This document shows positions 24,349-33,719 of a stretch of 64,000 bases of DNA, piece after piece. The stretch is from Thalassobellus sp050294475. Its GTDB lineage: Bacteria > Bacteroidota > Bacteroidia > Flavobacteriales > Flavobacteriaceae. Below the pieces are notes generated by a model. That model worked only from the letters and a program-made list of their open reading frames with translations. It did no database searches and had not been told where the DNA came from. A program made the position numbers and the translations under genes. The stretch spans positions 62,001 to 126,000 of the forward strand of contig JBNKOE010000010.1 of assembly GCA_050294475.1 (NCBI GenBank). The letters are read 5' to 3'. Each line of letters begins with the position of its first letter. Position 1 is the stretch's first letter.

Positions 24349-26523
24349 TTAATTTATAGACTTTATTCCTGTCACCGTTGGCTCTACGGGCTTAATGCTT
24401 CCATCGTCATTAAATTCTAACTTATCAATACAAACTTCTCGGTTAAACCCTGCAGCATCTCCCATGGTAATACCTTTAGGACGATTAAACCTATGATAAA
24501 CAATATGCCAAACATCTGTTCCCGGTGTTTGTATTACACTGTTATGACCAGTTCCATAAATACCATTTTCGGGTCTTTTTTCTATAACAATATTGTTTTC
24601 AGAGATATTTAACGGGCCTGTTGGCGAATTTGAAGTTGCATATCTTACTCTATAATTGGGGCTTCTAGTATCATCTTCAGACCACATAAAATAATACTTA
24701 CCTTTTCTGTAAAACACTTCGGTGCCTTCTCTAAAAGTGCTATCTGGATTTAAAAGCACTAATGAGTTTTCTTTAATAGAAACCATATCATCATTTAACT
24801 CTACACAAGCCATATGTCCATTCCCCCAATACAAATAACTTTTACCTGAAACTGGATCTAAAAAGATGTCTGGATCTATCTCTTGACCACCTTTGGTTCC
24901 TTTTGGTCTTTCAGAAATTAGTGGTTCTCCAGAATCAACAAAAGGCCCCGTAGGGCTATCTGAAACCGCTACACCAATTTTTTGGGCAGCCGTGAAGTAG
25001 TAAAAATATTTATACGCACCATCTATTTTCTTTTCTATGGCTGTCGGAGCCCAAGCATTTCGATCTGCCCAACTCACATCTTTTTTTAAGTCCAGAATAA
25101 CACCTTCGTCAGTCCAATGAACCAAATCTGGTGAAGAAAAGGTTTTAAAATACGTTCCAGACCAATTTGTAAACCCATCGCTTGTTGGATAGATATAATA
25201 CTTGTTGGTTTTTTGTGAATAGATAATTTCTGGATCGGCATAATAACCTTCCACAATCGGATTGTGGTCTTCTTCCGCTGAAACCGAGTAAACTTCCTTG
25301 CCTTTGCCTTCCATTTCAAAGGTGTATTCAACAGCACCTTTTGTGAAATCCTGCGGGCCTGTCGGATTTACGCTGATTCCCTTAAACGCTTTAAATTCAG
25401 GATCGAACTGTTGCAAATTAGTTCCGTGTTTTACAGGTAGATAAATGGTTTTATCCTGATTTTTGAAATAGACATTATTCTTTTTCAAGGAAGCTGAAGT
25501 GGCATCAACCAACAAATCGTCGAAACCTCCCCACTGATTAATCAGGCGTTTAAGTTCGATTTCCGTAATTGGCATCACGGTTCCGTGACGCGGATGAAAA
25601 TTCATGGAAATATCCTGATCAATCACAGTGAAATTTTGCAGGTCACTGCTCTTCGTGAATTGATATCGCCCACTGGTGTAAACATCGTACATCAAAATCC
25701 AGTCGTTCGAATGATTGAGCTTGAAGATTCCACTTCCTTCAACCGGCTTGATTTCTTTGTCGACACGTTTGTCGCTAACCAGCTGATATCCTTCGGTTAA
25801 ATGATCTGAAATAGCCAGTTTAATTCCCGGATCGCTATCATCAGCTTTGTGAAACAAATAGAATTTCCCATTGAAAGGAATGATATCTGCGTCGATGCAA
25901 GCGCGAGTATTACTTTCTGCCGGAGGAAAATACAGTTGCTTTGGAGCAGTTTCCAACCCAGTGAAATCAGCATTGGCATAAGCGTAGTATATTTTATCTT
26001 TGTCGCCCTCCCCCTGCTTCATGGACCAATACACCATATATTTCTTTGCTTTGGCATCATAAATGGTTTGTGGTGCCCAAACACGAAGTAAATCTTCATT
26101 CCCTTCAGGAAATCTTTTCTGAATATTAACAATGTTAGATGTCCAGTTAATTAAATCGGTAGACTTTAATAATACCATGGCTCTATTGGATTTCCATCCA
26201 ATGGGTGAAAGCAAGTCGGTTGCCACCATGTAAAATGTTTTGCCATCGTTTCCGCGTAAAATATGAGGATCGCGAACTCCTCCTGTTAAACTTATTGCTT
26301 CTGAGCTTAAAATAGGCTCGTTATTATTTAGTGCACGGAAATTATAGCCATCTTCACTCACAGCAAATCGTATTGCTTCTTCCCCTGGCCCATTACCCGT
26401 AAAATAAACAAATAAATAAGAAGAAGTGTCTAGCTTGGTATTACATCCTGTCAGCAGCATAATGATTCCCAATAGAATAGCTGGCAGAAATACTCGTGTG
26501 TTTTTTAAGTAGTTCATATTCAA
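24349..26523 (-). CDS. Double GH43-type glycoside hydrolase lipoprotein
   Basis: 724 residues. Signal with lipobox MLLTGC (Cys27). Two five-bladed-propeller domains of GH43 type: domain 1 about 35-320 (base Asp in G-G-V-R-D-P-H, modulator in D-A-D-I-I, acid Glu in V-E-G-S-G) and domain 2 about 425-715 (Y-Y-A-D-P-E, E-I-D-P-D-I-F, R-E-G-T-E-V). Both active sites look complete. Expected to release arabinofuranose or xylose from side chains or ends; outer-membrane or periplasmic. Last gene of the polysaccharide locus, 103 bp after the GH51 gene. Confidence 0.88.
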   Translation of the reverse strand: MNMNYLKNTRVFLPAILLGIIMLLTGCNTKLDTSSYLFVYFTGNGPGEEAIRFAVSEDGYNFRALNNNEPILSSEAISLTGGVRDPHILRGNDGKTFYMVATDLLSPIGWKSNRAMVLLKSTDLINWTSNIVNIQKRFPEGNEDLLRVWAPQTIYDAKAKKYMVYWSMKQGEGDKDKIYYAYANADFTGLETAPKQLYFPPAESNTRACIDADIIPFNGKFYLFHKADDSDPGIKLAISDHLTEGYQLVSDKRVDKEIKPVEGSGIFKLNHSNDWILMYDVYTSGRYQFTKSSDLQNFTVIDQDISMNFHPRHGTVMPITEIELKRLINQWGGFDDLLVDATSASLKKNNVYFKNQDKTIYLPVKHGTNLQQFDPEFKAFKGISVNPTGPQDFTKGAVEYTFEMEGKGKEVYSVSAEEDHNPIVEGYYADPEIIYSQKTNKYYIYPTSDGFTNWSGTYFKTFSSPDLVHWTDEGVILDLKKDVSWADRNAWAPTAIEKKIDGAYKYFYYFTAAQKIGVAVSDSPTGPFVDSGEPLISERPKGTKGGQEIDPDIFLDPVSGKSYLYWGNGHMACVELNDDMVSIKENSLVLLNPDSTFREGTEVFYRKGKYYFMWSEDDTRSPNYRVRYATSNSPTGPLNISENNIVIEKRPENGIYGTGHNSVIQTPGTDVWHIVYHRFNRPKGITMGDAAGFNREVCIDKLEFNDDGSIKPVEPTVTGIKSIN

Positions 26524-26625
26524 AATGTCTTTTAATTACCCCTAAGCTCAAAAGGAACTTTGTGTTCTTCATTGATTTGATTCAGAAAGCAAGCTCCTTT
26601 AGGGCTTGGGGTAAAGGTTATTATG

Positions 26626-29208
26626 TTATTTTAATTTTATTCGAATGACAGTAAACGAGTATCCTGGCAAAACGCACGGAAAATCATTGCTCACAGTGAT
26701 GTTATCTGTTACTGGGCGAGCCAATTTATTATCAGGAGTTCCAGATAAAATGGTACGAACTGCAGATGAATTAACGGATCCAAGATTTTCAAATTTCAAG
26801 TTTGTGTTAATTTCAACAGGTAGCAGGTTAACCATTTTTAAAATCAAATCGTTAGTTTTGCTATCGTGAACTACTGAAACCGCAATACGTTTATTCACTT
26901 TTTTATTTTTATCTGATAGCGATATTTGACTTGGCAAATAAATGTCTCCTGAATTTTGTCCGTAAAGTTGCTGCACAAAATAGTTTACGGTTGGTTTCAC
27001 TTCTGTATTGTTAAAATAAATCAGATCAGGATTCCATTGAGTGTGCCCTTCTTTGGCGAGCATAGGAGCATAAGAAGCCATACTTACAACATCTCCATTT
27101 CGTTCAAGAGAAGTCATATAAAGCGCTTCGGAAAGTGCATTATAGACTGTGCTTCCCCACGAAGCATATTCGCCCAGATAAACGTTCGGTTTCGAACGAT
27201 CGTATTTGTCATAGAAATCCTGATTATAAATGAACCAACCTGGCGATTGGTAATAATGTTCGTCAACAATGGGAACAGCCAGTTTGGTTGCAATTTTCCA
27301 GCCTTCGGTATAATCTGTTCCTTCAAAAGTTGGTCCGACAGTTCCAATCAAGGTAATTTCAGGATGTTGCTTTTTCACTGCGTCATAAATCATCGTAAAA
27401 CGTTCTTCAAAAATATCTGTAATCAGGTCTTCGTTTCCAATCCCAATGTATTTCAAGTTAAACGGTTTGTGGTGACCAGCCTCAGCACGAACTTTCCCCC
27501 ATTTGGTTTTCACATCACCGTTTGCCCATTCAATCAAATCCAATACTTCCTGAACATAATTATCCATTTCATCCATTGGGATTCCGCATTGCTGTCCAGG
27601 GCCTCCAGTTGCCGAATTCTGACATGGAACGCCAGCAGCGATAACGGGCAATGGTGTTGCTCCAATATCTTCGCAAAACTGAAAATATTCGAAATAACCC
27701 AATCCAGCCGTTTGATGGTATCCCCAAAGATTTTTCTGTGGCTTCCTCGATTCCAGCGGACCGACCGTATTCTTCCAGCGATAAATATTACCTATGCCGT
27801 CACCATGAGCCACACAACCTCCTGGAAAACGAACAAAGCGTGGGTTAATATCGGCAATGGTTTGAGCCAGATCAGCACGTAAGCCGTTTTTATGATCTTT
27901 AAACGTTTTCTGAGGAAACAGGGAAATCATATCCAAAGCCACAGTTCCTGAAGTTTGCGGAATAATCTCCAATCGGGCATCTGTAACTGTTTTTTTAGCT
28001 GTAAGAACAGTTTCAAACTTTTTCCAGTTGTTTGAATTCGCATTAACAGTTGTTTCTCCATAGTTTTCACCATTTTTTCCTATTAGGCGGACAAGCAACT
28101 TTTTACTTTTCTGATCTGGATTGCGGGCGAATATGGAAAAATTGTATTTATCTCCTGCTTTTACAGCAATTCCATCCCAACCTTCATTAATCAAACCTGC
28201 TCCTGCTTTTGTAATTTTTAGAACAACAAAATGCGAGTTATTCGGATGAATCGGTGAAACCGAATCGATTGTGAAAGTTGCCTGACCTCCGTTTAAATAC
28301 CAAGCTTTTGTGCTGTTCCATGTTTTATCACGTCCTTCCTTGTCGCTCAAGGCAAATTCAAAATCGCGGTTTTGAATCAACTCAGCATAAAGACCACCAT
28401 CGGCTGAGTAATTGATGTCCTCAAAAAAAACACCCACCAGCATATCGCTGATTTTTTTGCTTTTTGAATTGTCAATAGTGATTGTGGCATCGAGTGTTTT
28501 CAACCCAGAGAATCGGACAGAATCGGTCTTGGCATTTTCCGACCATAATTGATCGCGATATGCATTCAATTTCTGCTTATTCATTAAACTTTCAACCAGT
28601 GACCATGCCACTTTATGCACCGTACCGGTTTCATGTTTACCTAAAATCGACACTTCTTTTCTAAAGTTCAACCGGTCTTTCAACGGCATTTCTTTTGCCG
28701 ATGTATAATTTTTAAAGTCGGTTGTAGTAACATAAAAAGCCTGCTGATTCCCATTCTTGTTACTAATCCACGAAATTTTGTATGTATCATTTACATACGA
28801 AACCTCAGGTTGAAGACAATTATTGTTCGTCATCACAATCGGGTAAGATTGAGGAGACCAGTAAAGCAAATCCTTCGAAGTAGAATGAGCAAAAGTTCCG
28901 TCATATTCATTCAAGCTCCACACACAATGCCACATTCCGTCTTTGGCCTGAAAAAGGAATGGGGTAACCAGCCTTTTTTCTTTGCCCCACCGTCCGTAAT
29001 CGGAGAACAAGAAACGGAAATTAGGTCCAATCGAAACCCAGTTTTCCTGATTGGTACTGTATGCAAAATGCAGTCCCTTGCGTCCACCATCTTCTTTTAA
29101 CGAATAGGCAAACAGGTAGACCGAATCAGGCGGATTAATCCTGTTTATACCAAATGATTGTTGAATAACAAATAAACTTGCAACCAAGAAAAATATGATC
29201 TTTTTCAT
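26626..29208 (-). CDS. GH51 alpha-L-arabinofuranosidase with extra N-terminal propeller-like domain
   Basis: 860 residues with a signal peptide. About 25-235 is a GH43/sialidase-like propeller segment (Y-L-F-A-Y-S..., repeated W-x-x-x-x-S/T blades). From about 240 the GH51 architecture follows: a carbohydrate-binding-like beta domain, then a TIM barrel with R-F-P-G-G-C, acid/base Glu in G-I-G-N-E-D and nucleophile Glu in Y-L-G-E-Y-A, and the C-terminal beta domain. Removes alpha-L-arabinofuranosyl residues from arabinan, arabinoxylan or arabinogalactan. The window's most GC-rich genes by eye are this and its neighbours, consistent with a transferred locus. Confidence 0.9.
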   Translation of the reverse strand: MKKIIFFLVASLFVIQQSFGINRINPPDSVYLFAYSLKEDGGRKGLHFAYSTNQENWVSIGPNFRFLFSDYGRWGKEKRLVTPFLFQAKDGMWHCVWSLNEYDGTFAHSTSKDLLYWSPQSYPIVMTNNNCLQPEVSYVNDTYKISWISNKNGNQQAFYVTTTDFKNYTSAKEMPLKDRLNFRKEVSILGKHETGTVHKVAWSLVESLMNKQKLNAYRDQLWSENAKTDSVRFSGLKTLDATITIDNSKSKKISDMLVGVFFEDINYSADGGLYAELIQNRDFEFALSDKEGRDKTWNSTKAWYLNGGQATFTIDSVSPIHPNNSHFVVLKITKAGAGLINEGWDGIAVKAGDKYNFSIFARNPDQKSKKLLVRLIGKNGENYGETTVNANSNNWKKFETVLTAKKTVTDARLEIIPQTSGTVALDMISLFPQKTFKDHKNGLRADLAQTIADINPRFVRFPGGCVAHGDGIGNIYRWKNTVGPLESRKPQKNLWGYHQTAGLGYFEYFQFCEDIGATPLPVIAAGVPCQNSATGGPGQQCGIPMDEMDNYVQEVLDLIEWANGDVKTKWGKVRAEAGHHKPFNLKYIGIGNEDLITDIFEERFTMIYDAVKKQHPEITLIGTVGPTFEGTDYTEGWKIATKLAVPIVDEHYYQSPGWFIYNQDFYDKYDRSKPNVYLGEYASWGSTVYNALSEALYMTSLERNGDVVSMASYAPMLAKEGHTQWNPDLIYFNNTEVKPTVNYFVQQLYGQNSGDIYLPSQISLSDKNKKVNKRIAVSVVHDSKTNDLILKMVNLLPVEINTNLKFENLGSVNSSAVRTILSGTPDNKLARPVTDNITVSNDFPCVLPGYSFTVIRIKLK

Positions 29209-29393
29209 TCTGAAATATTATATTATAAAAATTTATTATTAAGTCTTCTGTTTTTACCAAGACAGTCTATTTCCTATTTTGTCAGGAGGACAGTGGATCG
29301 ATAATTTGACGAGTAAAAATGGTCATTTTGATCATTCTTTCATTAAATAGCCCGAGTCTTTATAAATGGGATAAATCATTTATTTTTTTGGTT

Positions 29394-31820
29394 CTACTTC
29401 AATCCGGAAACAATTAATTTTTCACCAGAATATTCTATAATTTTTGAGTTTTCCGAAATTTCAATCCCTATTCCTGAATTTTCTTTAACCAAAACAACTT
29501 TGAATTTTCGCTTCTTTAACATTCCAGAAAACGCTCCTTGGCGATCAGAAATGCTTAACGTTTTTTGGGAATCGTTCCAACTAAAAGTAATTGTAGCATA
29601 TTTTCCTTTTTCATAATTGTAATTATCTCCTTCATCTTCATAAAGCGTAAATTCACCATCAGCTCTAGGGAAAATCCGAATCTCCATATCGTCAGCTTTC
29701 TTTTCTGATGCATATTGCACCTCAGGCCCCCAAGGCACGATTGATCCAGCTTTTACATATAAAGGCATAATACTGATTGGTGTTTCCTTTTCAATCGTTT
29801 GACCTCCTTTAAAGCTCTTTCCTGTCCAAAAGTCAAACCATTGTGTACCTGCAGGTAAATATACCGAAGTTGACTTTACTTTGCTGAAATCTTCAACTGG
29901 ATCAACATATTTGTTTTCATCTTTTTTTGTTTTAACATACATAGGCTCAGTAACCGGACAAACCAAAAATGATTTTCCAAACATATATTCATTGTTAATA
30001 TCCAGAGCATTTTTATCTTCCGCAAAATCCATCACCAAAGCACGCATCATGCTTGAACTTTTTGAAGTCACCTCCCATGAAGTTGAATAAATATAGGGAA
30101 GTAACCGGTAGCGAAGATTAATAAATTTATCAATCGCATCGTAGCTCCAATCACCCTTTTTTCCAAACTGAAAAATTTCTCGTGGTGTATCAGTTCCGTG
30201 TGAACGCATCATTGGGCAAAACGTTCCAAACTGCAGCCAACGCACATAAATTTCATGAAATGCCTTATTTTTAACACCACCTGGAAAATTCCCAGTAAAG
30301 AATCCTCCAATATCACTGTTCCAATAAGGAATCCCACAAAGCGAGAAATTCAAACCTGCCGAAATTTGATTTCGCAACACATTCCAATCGGTGACAACAT
30401 CGCCCGACCACGAATTTGCCCCATAACGTTGCTGACCAGCAAAAGCCGAACGAGTTAAAATAAAAACCCGCTTGTCTGCACTTGCTTCTCGTTGATGTGT
30501 GTACACCCCACCAACGGTCATTAAAGGATAAGCATTTCTGAATTTGCGAAATGACCCTAAGTGTGTTTTTTGATTGTAGTCTAAATCTACCCGATTAAAA
30601 TGATCAGGTTCGGTAGAGTCCATCCACCAACCATCATTTCCTAAACTAAAAATTCCTTTATTTAGGTATTTCCAATAAATGTCACGTGCTTTTGGATTAT
30701 AAGCATCGTAAACTTTTACACCTGATAGTTTGCTCATATCGGGAGGCCATACATCTATACCAGATAACGGCCATGTTTTAAAGTCAAAAAGCATATTATT
30801 CTGATCCAACTCTTTAAACGGTTTTGTTTGCGGACCAAACGACGACCATATTGAAAAGATAATATTTGCATTTAGCTTGTGTACTTCGTCAACCAATTTT
30901 TGAGGTTCAGGAAACTCGGAGTTAAGAAACTCCATGGCATTCCAATGATAGTTATCGCCCCAATATTGCCAATCCTGAATAATTCCGTCAAGAGGAACTC
31001 CTAGTTCACGGTATTTTTTTACAACATCAATGGTTTCATCCTGACTTTTATATCTTTCCTTACTTTGCCAATAACCATAGGTCCAGTAAGGAAACATTGG
31101 AGTTTGTCCAGTTAAATCTCTCATTTGGGTAATTACCCCATCGGCATTCCCACCATACATAAAATAATAATCGACACAATCGCCAACGGTTGATTTAAAA
31201 GATGTTTCATCTTTTGTGTCAGAAAAATAAGTAGGTGAATAGTTATCCCAGAAAATTCCGTATCCTTTATTGGATTGCAACATTGGAATCGCAGTAATTA
31301 AAATATCCTGCAACAGATATAGTTCTTGATTACGCTGAGACATTTTTCCATCCTGAAACTGACCCAGTCCATAAACTTTTTCATCCTGCTCTAAAACAAA
31401 TGACTGGCTAACTACATAGCTATCCTCATCAACATCCTTAATAGGTGTAAACTGGGTTCCATTGCCTTTCTCGTTAAGCAAAGATGTACCATTAGGTGTA
31501 TAAAAAGAAATCTTACCGGTTTTTTGATTTAAGTGAACTGTGATATCTGAAGAAGAAACCACTATTTCATCTCCCTTCGTTTCTGTTGTTAATTCAATTG
31601 ATTCTGCCTCTTTCACTACCGACAGACTTTGCTTTTCAAAGCCAAACCCTGCTTCCGATTTTACAATACGTACAATTTCAGGAGAATAAAACTGCACTTC
31701 TATTTCGGTTGAATCAACTGTAGCTTTTACGCCGAGTTGCGTTTTTTCATAGCTTTGAGGAGCACAAGCAGCCATGCACAAGGACAGGCAAATAAAAATT
31801 AGGTGAGCTATTTTTCGCAT
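29394..31820 (-). CDS. GH31 alpha-xylosidase/alpha-glucosidase lipoprotein
   Basis: 808 residues. Lipobox LCMAAC (Cys19). An N-terminal beta-sandwich precedes the GH31 barrel, with Y-G-L-G-Q-F, W-x-x-W-G-D-N-Y, nucleophile Asp in W-W-M-D-S-T-E-P and acid/base Asp in S-G-D-V-V-T-D-W; C-terminal sandwich domains follow (F-T-L-Y-E-D-E-G-D-N). The W-W-x-D-x-x-E-P context and the lipoprotein form fit the alpha-xylosidase subgroup seen in xyloglucan loci. Removal of alpha-xylosyl (or alpha-glucosyl) ends is expected. Confidence 0.9.
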   Translation of the reverse strand: MRKIAHLIFICLSLCMAACAPQSYEKTQLGVKATVDSTEIEVQFYSPEIVRIVKSEAGFGFEKQSLSVVKEAESIELTTETKGDEIVVSSSDITVHLNQKTGKISFYTPNGTSLLNEKGNGTQFTPIKDVDEDSYVVSQSFVLEQDEKVYGLGQFQDGKMSQRNQELYLLQDILITAIPMLQSNKGYGIFWDNYSPTYFSDTKDETSFKSTVGDCVDYYFMYGGNADGVITQMRDLTGQTPMFPYWTYGYWQSKERYKSQDETIDVVKKYRELGVPLDGIIQDWQYWGDNYHWNAMEFLNSEFPEPQKLVDEVHKLNANIIFSIWSSFGPQTKPFKELDQNNMLFDFKTWPLSGIDVWPPDMSKLSGVKVYDAYNPKARDIYWKYLNKGIFSLGNDGWWMDSTEPDHFNRVDLDYNQKTHLGSFRKFRNAYPLMTVGGVYTHQREASADKRVFILTRSAFAGQQRYGANSWSGDVVTDWNVLRNQISAGLNFSLCGIPYWNSDIGGFFTGNFPGGVKNKAFHEIYVRWLQFGTFCPMMRSHGTDTPREIFQFGKKGDWSYDAIDKFINLRYRLLPYIYSTSWEVTSKSSSMMRALVMDFAEDKNALDINNEYMFGKSFLVCPVTEPMYVKTKKDENKYVDPVEDFSKVKSTSVYLPAGTQWFDFWTGKSFKGGQTIEKETPISIMPLYVKAGSIVPWGPEVQYASEKKADDMEIRIFPRADGEFTLYEDEGDNYNYEKGKYATITFSWNDSQKTLSISDRQGAFSGMLKKRKFKVVLVKENSGIGIEISENSKIIEYSGEKLIVSGLK

Positions 31821-32009
31821 AATTTGTTTTTTTGGTTATTCTAAATGATGATGTTCTTTTACAATGAGTTCAATTCCCTTTAAATGGGGCTCTTTCTGGC
31901 GTTAAAATAACGAAACTATTAATTATTTTTCACACCTTTTGTTATACACAATAAAGATAATCCCTCATAAATTTTAATATCACATAACCCTATTACTCTT
32001 TTTTGTATA

Positions 32010-32053
32010 AAAAATATAGTGAGGAATGCTTAATGAAGTTCCTCACTATATTA
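32010..32053 (-). terminator. Terminator or attenuator between susD and the GH genes
   Basis: A 13-bp perfect stem, ATATAGTGAGGAA (32014-32026) with TTCCTCACTATAT (32039-32051). On the minus strand it is followed by a T-rich run. It sits in the 247-bp gap after susD and could lower expression of the downstream enzymes relative to susCD. Confidence 0.65.
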
Positions 32054-32067
32054 TTTTTAATCAGTTA

Positions 32068-33702
32068 TTAATATCCTGGGTTTTGAGTCAAATTTGAGTT
32101 TTTAGCAATTTCACTCTGTGGAATTGGATACAAAGCACGGTAATCGCCATTTGGCGAGTGAGACAACCAAGATTTCGTGGTGAAAACCCCAAAACGAATC
32201 ATATCTGAACGGCGACGGGCTTCCTGACAGAATTCCCAACCCAATTCATCCAGAAAACGACCATACATGACATCATCACCTCCTTCAAATGTTTCTTCTA
32301 AATGATTTCTCAAACCATAATCGTATGTGCTTCCCCCCATGAGTTCAGCTCCAGTAACCACTGCTTTGTCAGGATTGTTTCTAAAGTTGCGAGCACGTAC
32401 TTCGGAGACAATAACTGCTGCTTCATCAGCATGCCCTGTTCTTAAGAGGCATTCTGCCTTCATCATCAAAATATCGGCATATCTAAAAAGTGGCCAGTCA
32501 TTACTCAAACGGTTGGTGGCTCCCATAGCAATTTCAAACTTTCCTAAACGAAATCCATCTACTTCTTCTGATTCATCAACTCCAGCAACATAGTTACGGA
32601 AAAACAATGGTTTTCCTGCCCAATCGCCCATACTTGCAATAATGGGATCTCCATTTGCTGCATACTGTGGTCCTTTGATATAATTATCAATATATCTGGA
32701 ATCGAGCGTATCAAATGTACTTATAAATTGAGGAACGGCACAAACGCCTCCCCATGGGCCATATTCCAAATTATAAGTTTTTTGATTGCCTGGATCTAAT
32801 GTTTGCATGTGTACATCAAACGAGTTCCACTCATTAACATATTTTGAATCAAATGGCAATCCAAAAATGATTTCATTCGAATCTTGATTCTCTGTAATAA
32901 ATACATTTTTTTGGTTTGATTCTAAACTAAATTCACCAGAACTAATGATTTCATTACACACTTCAATACAAGCGTTCCATTGCGGAGTTCCAGTGTACAC
33001 TTCAGCATTAAGATACATTTTGGCCAATAGGCTAAGCGCTGCCCATTTGTTAAATTTTCCATAGGTTGCCTGACTATTTTCTTCGCTTACCATCGAGATA
33101 TTGTCGATTATGTCTTTTACTATGAAATCATATACCTCTTTCCGTGTGTTTTGCTGAGGCAAAAAGCCTTCAGGTACATCGAAACTGTCAACAATTGGTA
33201 CGTTACCGTATATATCACATAAAATCCAGTAATAAGAAGCTCTTAAGATTTTCATCTCTGCAACTAATGGGTCAACGTCTTCTGCGTCAACAGGAATTTG
33301 TCCTGTTTGAACCTGATAAATAATCCGGTTACAATTAGTAACTCCACCGTATGCCCTTGTCCAGATATTAATAACAATATCATCATCGGTTGTCCATTTA
33401 TGTTCATGGATTCGGCGGTATACCCCTCCATCAACCCAACCATTTGGGCGAGCAGGTGTCAACATTTGATCACCAGAAACTTCCTGTGCACGATATACGG
33501 TATTCCACTGTAAAAGAAGACCACGCCAATCTACATAAGGCGCACCAGTAATTGCTGGTATATCATAAGCAGTTGGAACAAACTCACTTGAAATGATTTG
33601 ATTATAAGAAGTATCTTCCAGTTTTGTGCAAGAAGTATTTAGGATAAGTAAGAGTGCAATAAAAGCCACTCCTGAATAGGTAATATATTTTAATTTTTTC
33701 AT
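32068..33702 (-). CDS. susD: SusD/RagB-family glycan-binding lipoprotein
   Basis: 544 residues. Signal with LILNTSC (Cys26). Helical TPR-like SusD fold: a typical N-terminal block, A-E-M-K-I-L-R-A-S-Y-Y-W, a central K-W-A-A-L-S-L-L-A-K-M-Y-L segment, and a C-terminal R-R-S-D-M-I-R-F-G followed by L-Y-P-I-P-Q-S-E-I. It is the surface lid and glycan-binding partner of the SusC transporter encoded 17 bp upstream. Ligand unknown; the linked GH31/GH51/GH43 enzymes suggest arabinose/xylose-containing chains. Confidence 0.94.
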   Translation of the reverse strand: MKKLKYITYSGVAFIALLLILNTSCTKLEDTSYNQIISSEFVPTAYDIPAITGAPYVDWRGLLLQWNTVYRAQEVSGDQMLTPARPNGWVDGGVYRRIHEHKWTTDDDIVINIWTRAYGGVTNCNRIIYQVQTGQIPVDAEDVDPLVAEMKILRASYYWILCDIYGNVPIVDSFDVPEGFLPQQNTRKEVYDFIVKDIIDNISMVSEENSQATYGKFNKWAALSLLAKMYLNAEVYTGTPQWNACIEVCNEIISSGEFSLESNQKNVFITENQDSNEIIFGLPFDSKYVNEWNSFDVHMQTLDPGNQKTYNLEYGPWGGVCAVPQFISTFDTLDSRYIDNYIKGPQYAANGDPIIASMGDWAGKPLFFRNYVAGVDESEEVDGFRLGKFEIAMGATNRLSNDWPLFRYADILMMKAECLLRTGHADEAAVIVSEVRARNFRNNPDKAVVTGAELMGGSTYDYGLRNHLEETFEGGDDVMYGRFLDELGWEFCQEARRRSDMIRFGVFTTKSWLSHSPNGDYRALYPIPQSEIAKNSNLTQNPGY

Positions 33703-33719
33703 ATCTCTCTAAATTATAA

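Noticed and set aside
26956..27882. 308-codon plus-strand ORF
   Set aside because: It is antisense to the conserved catalytic part of the GH51 gene; long antisense frames are common in GC-richer genes and the translation has no protein-like features.
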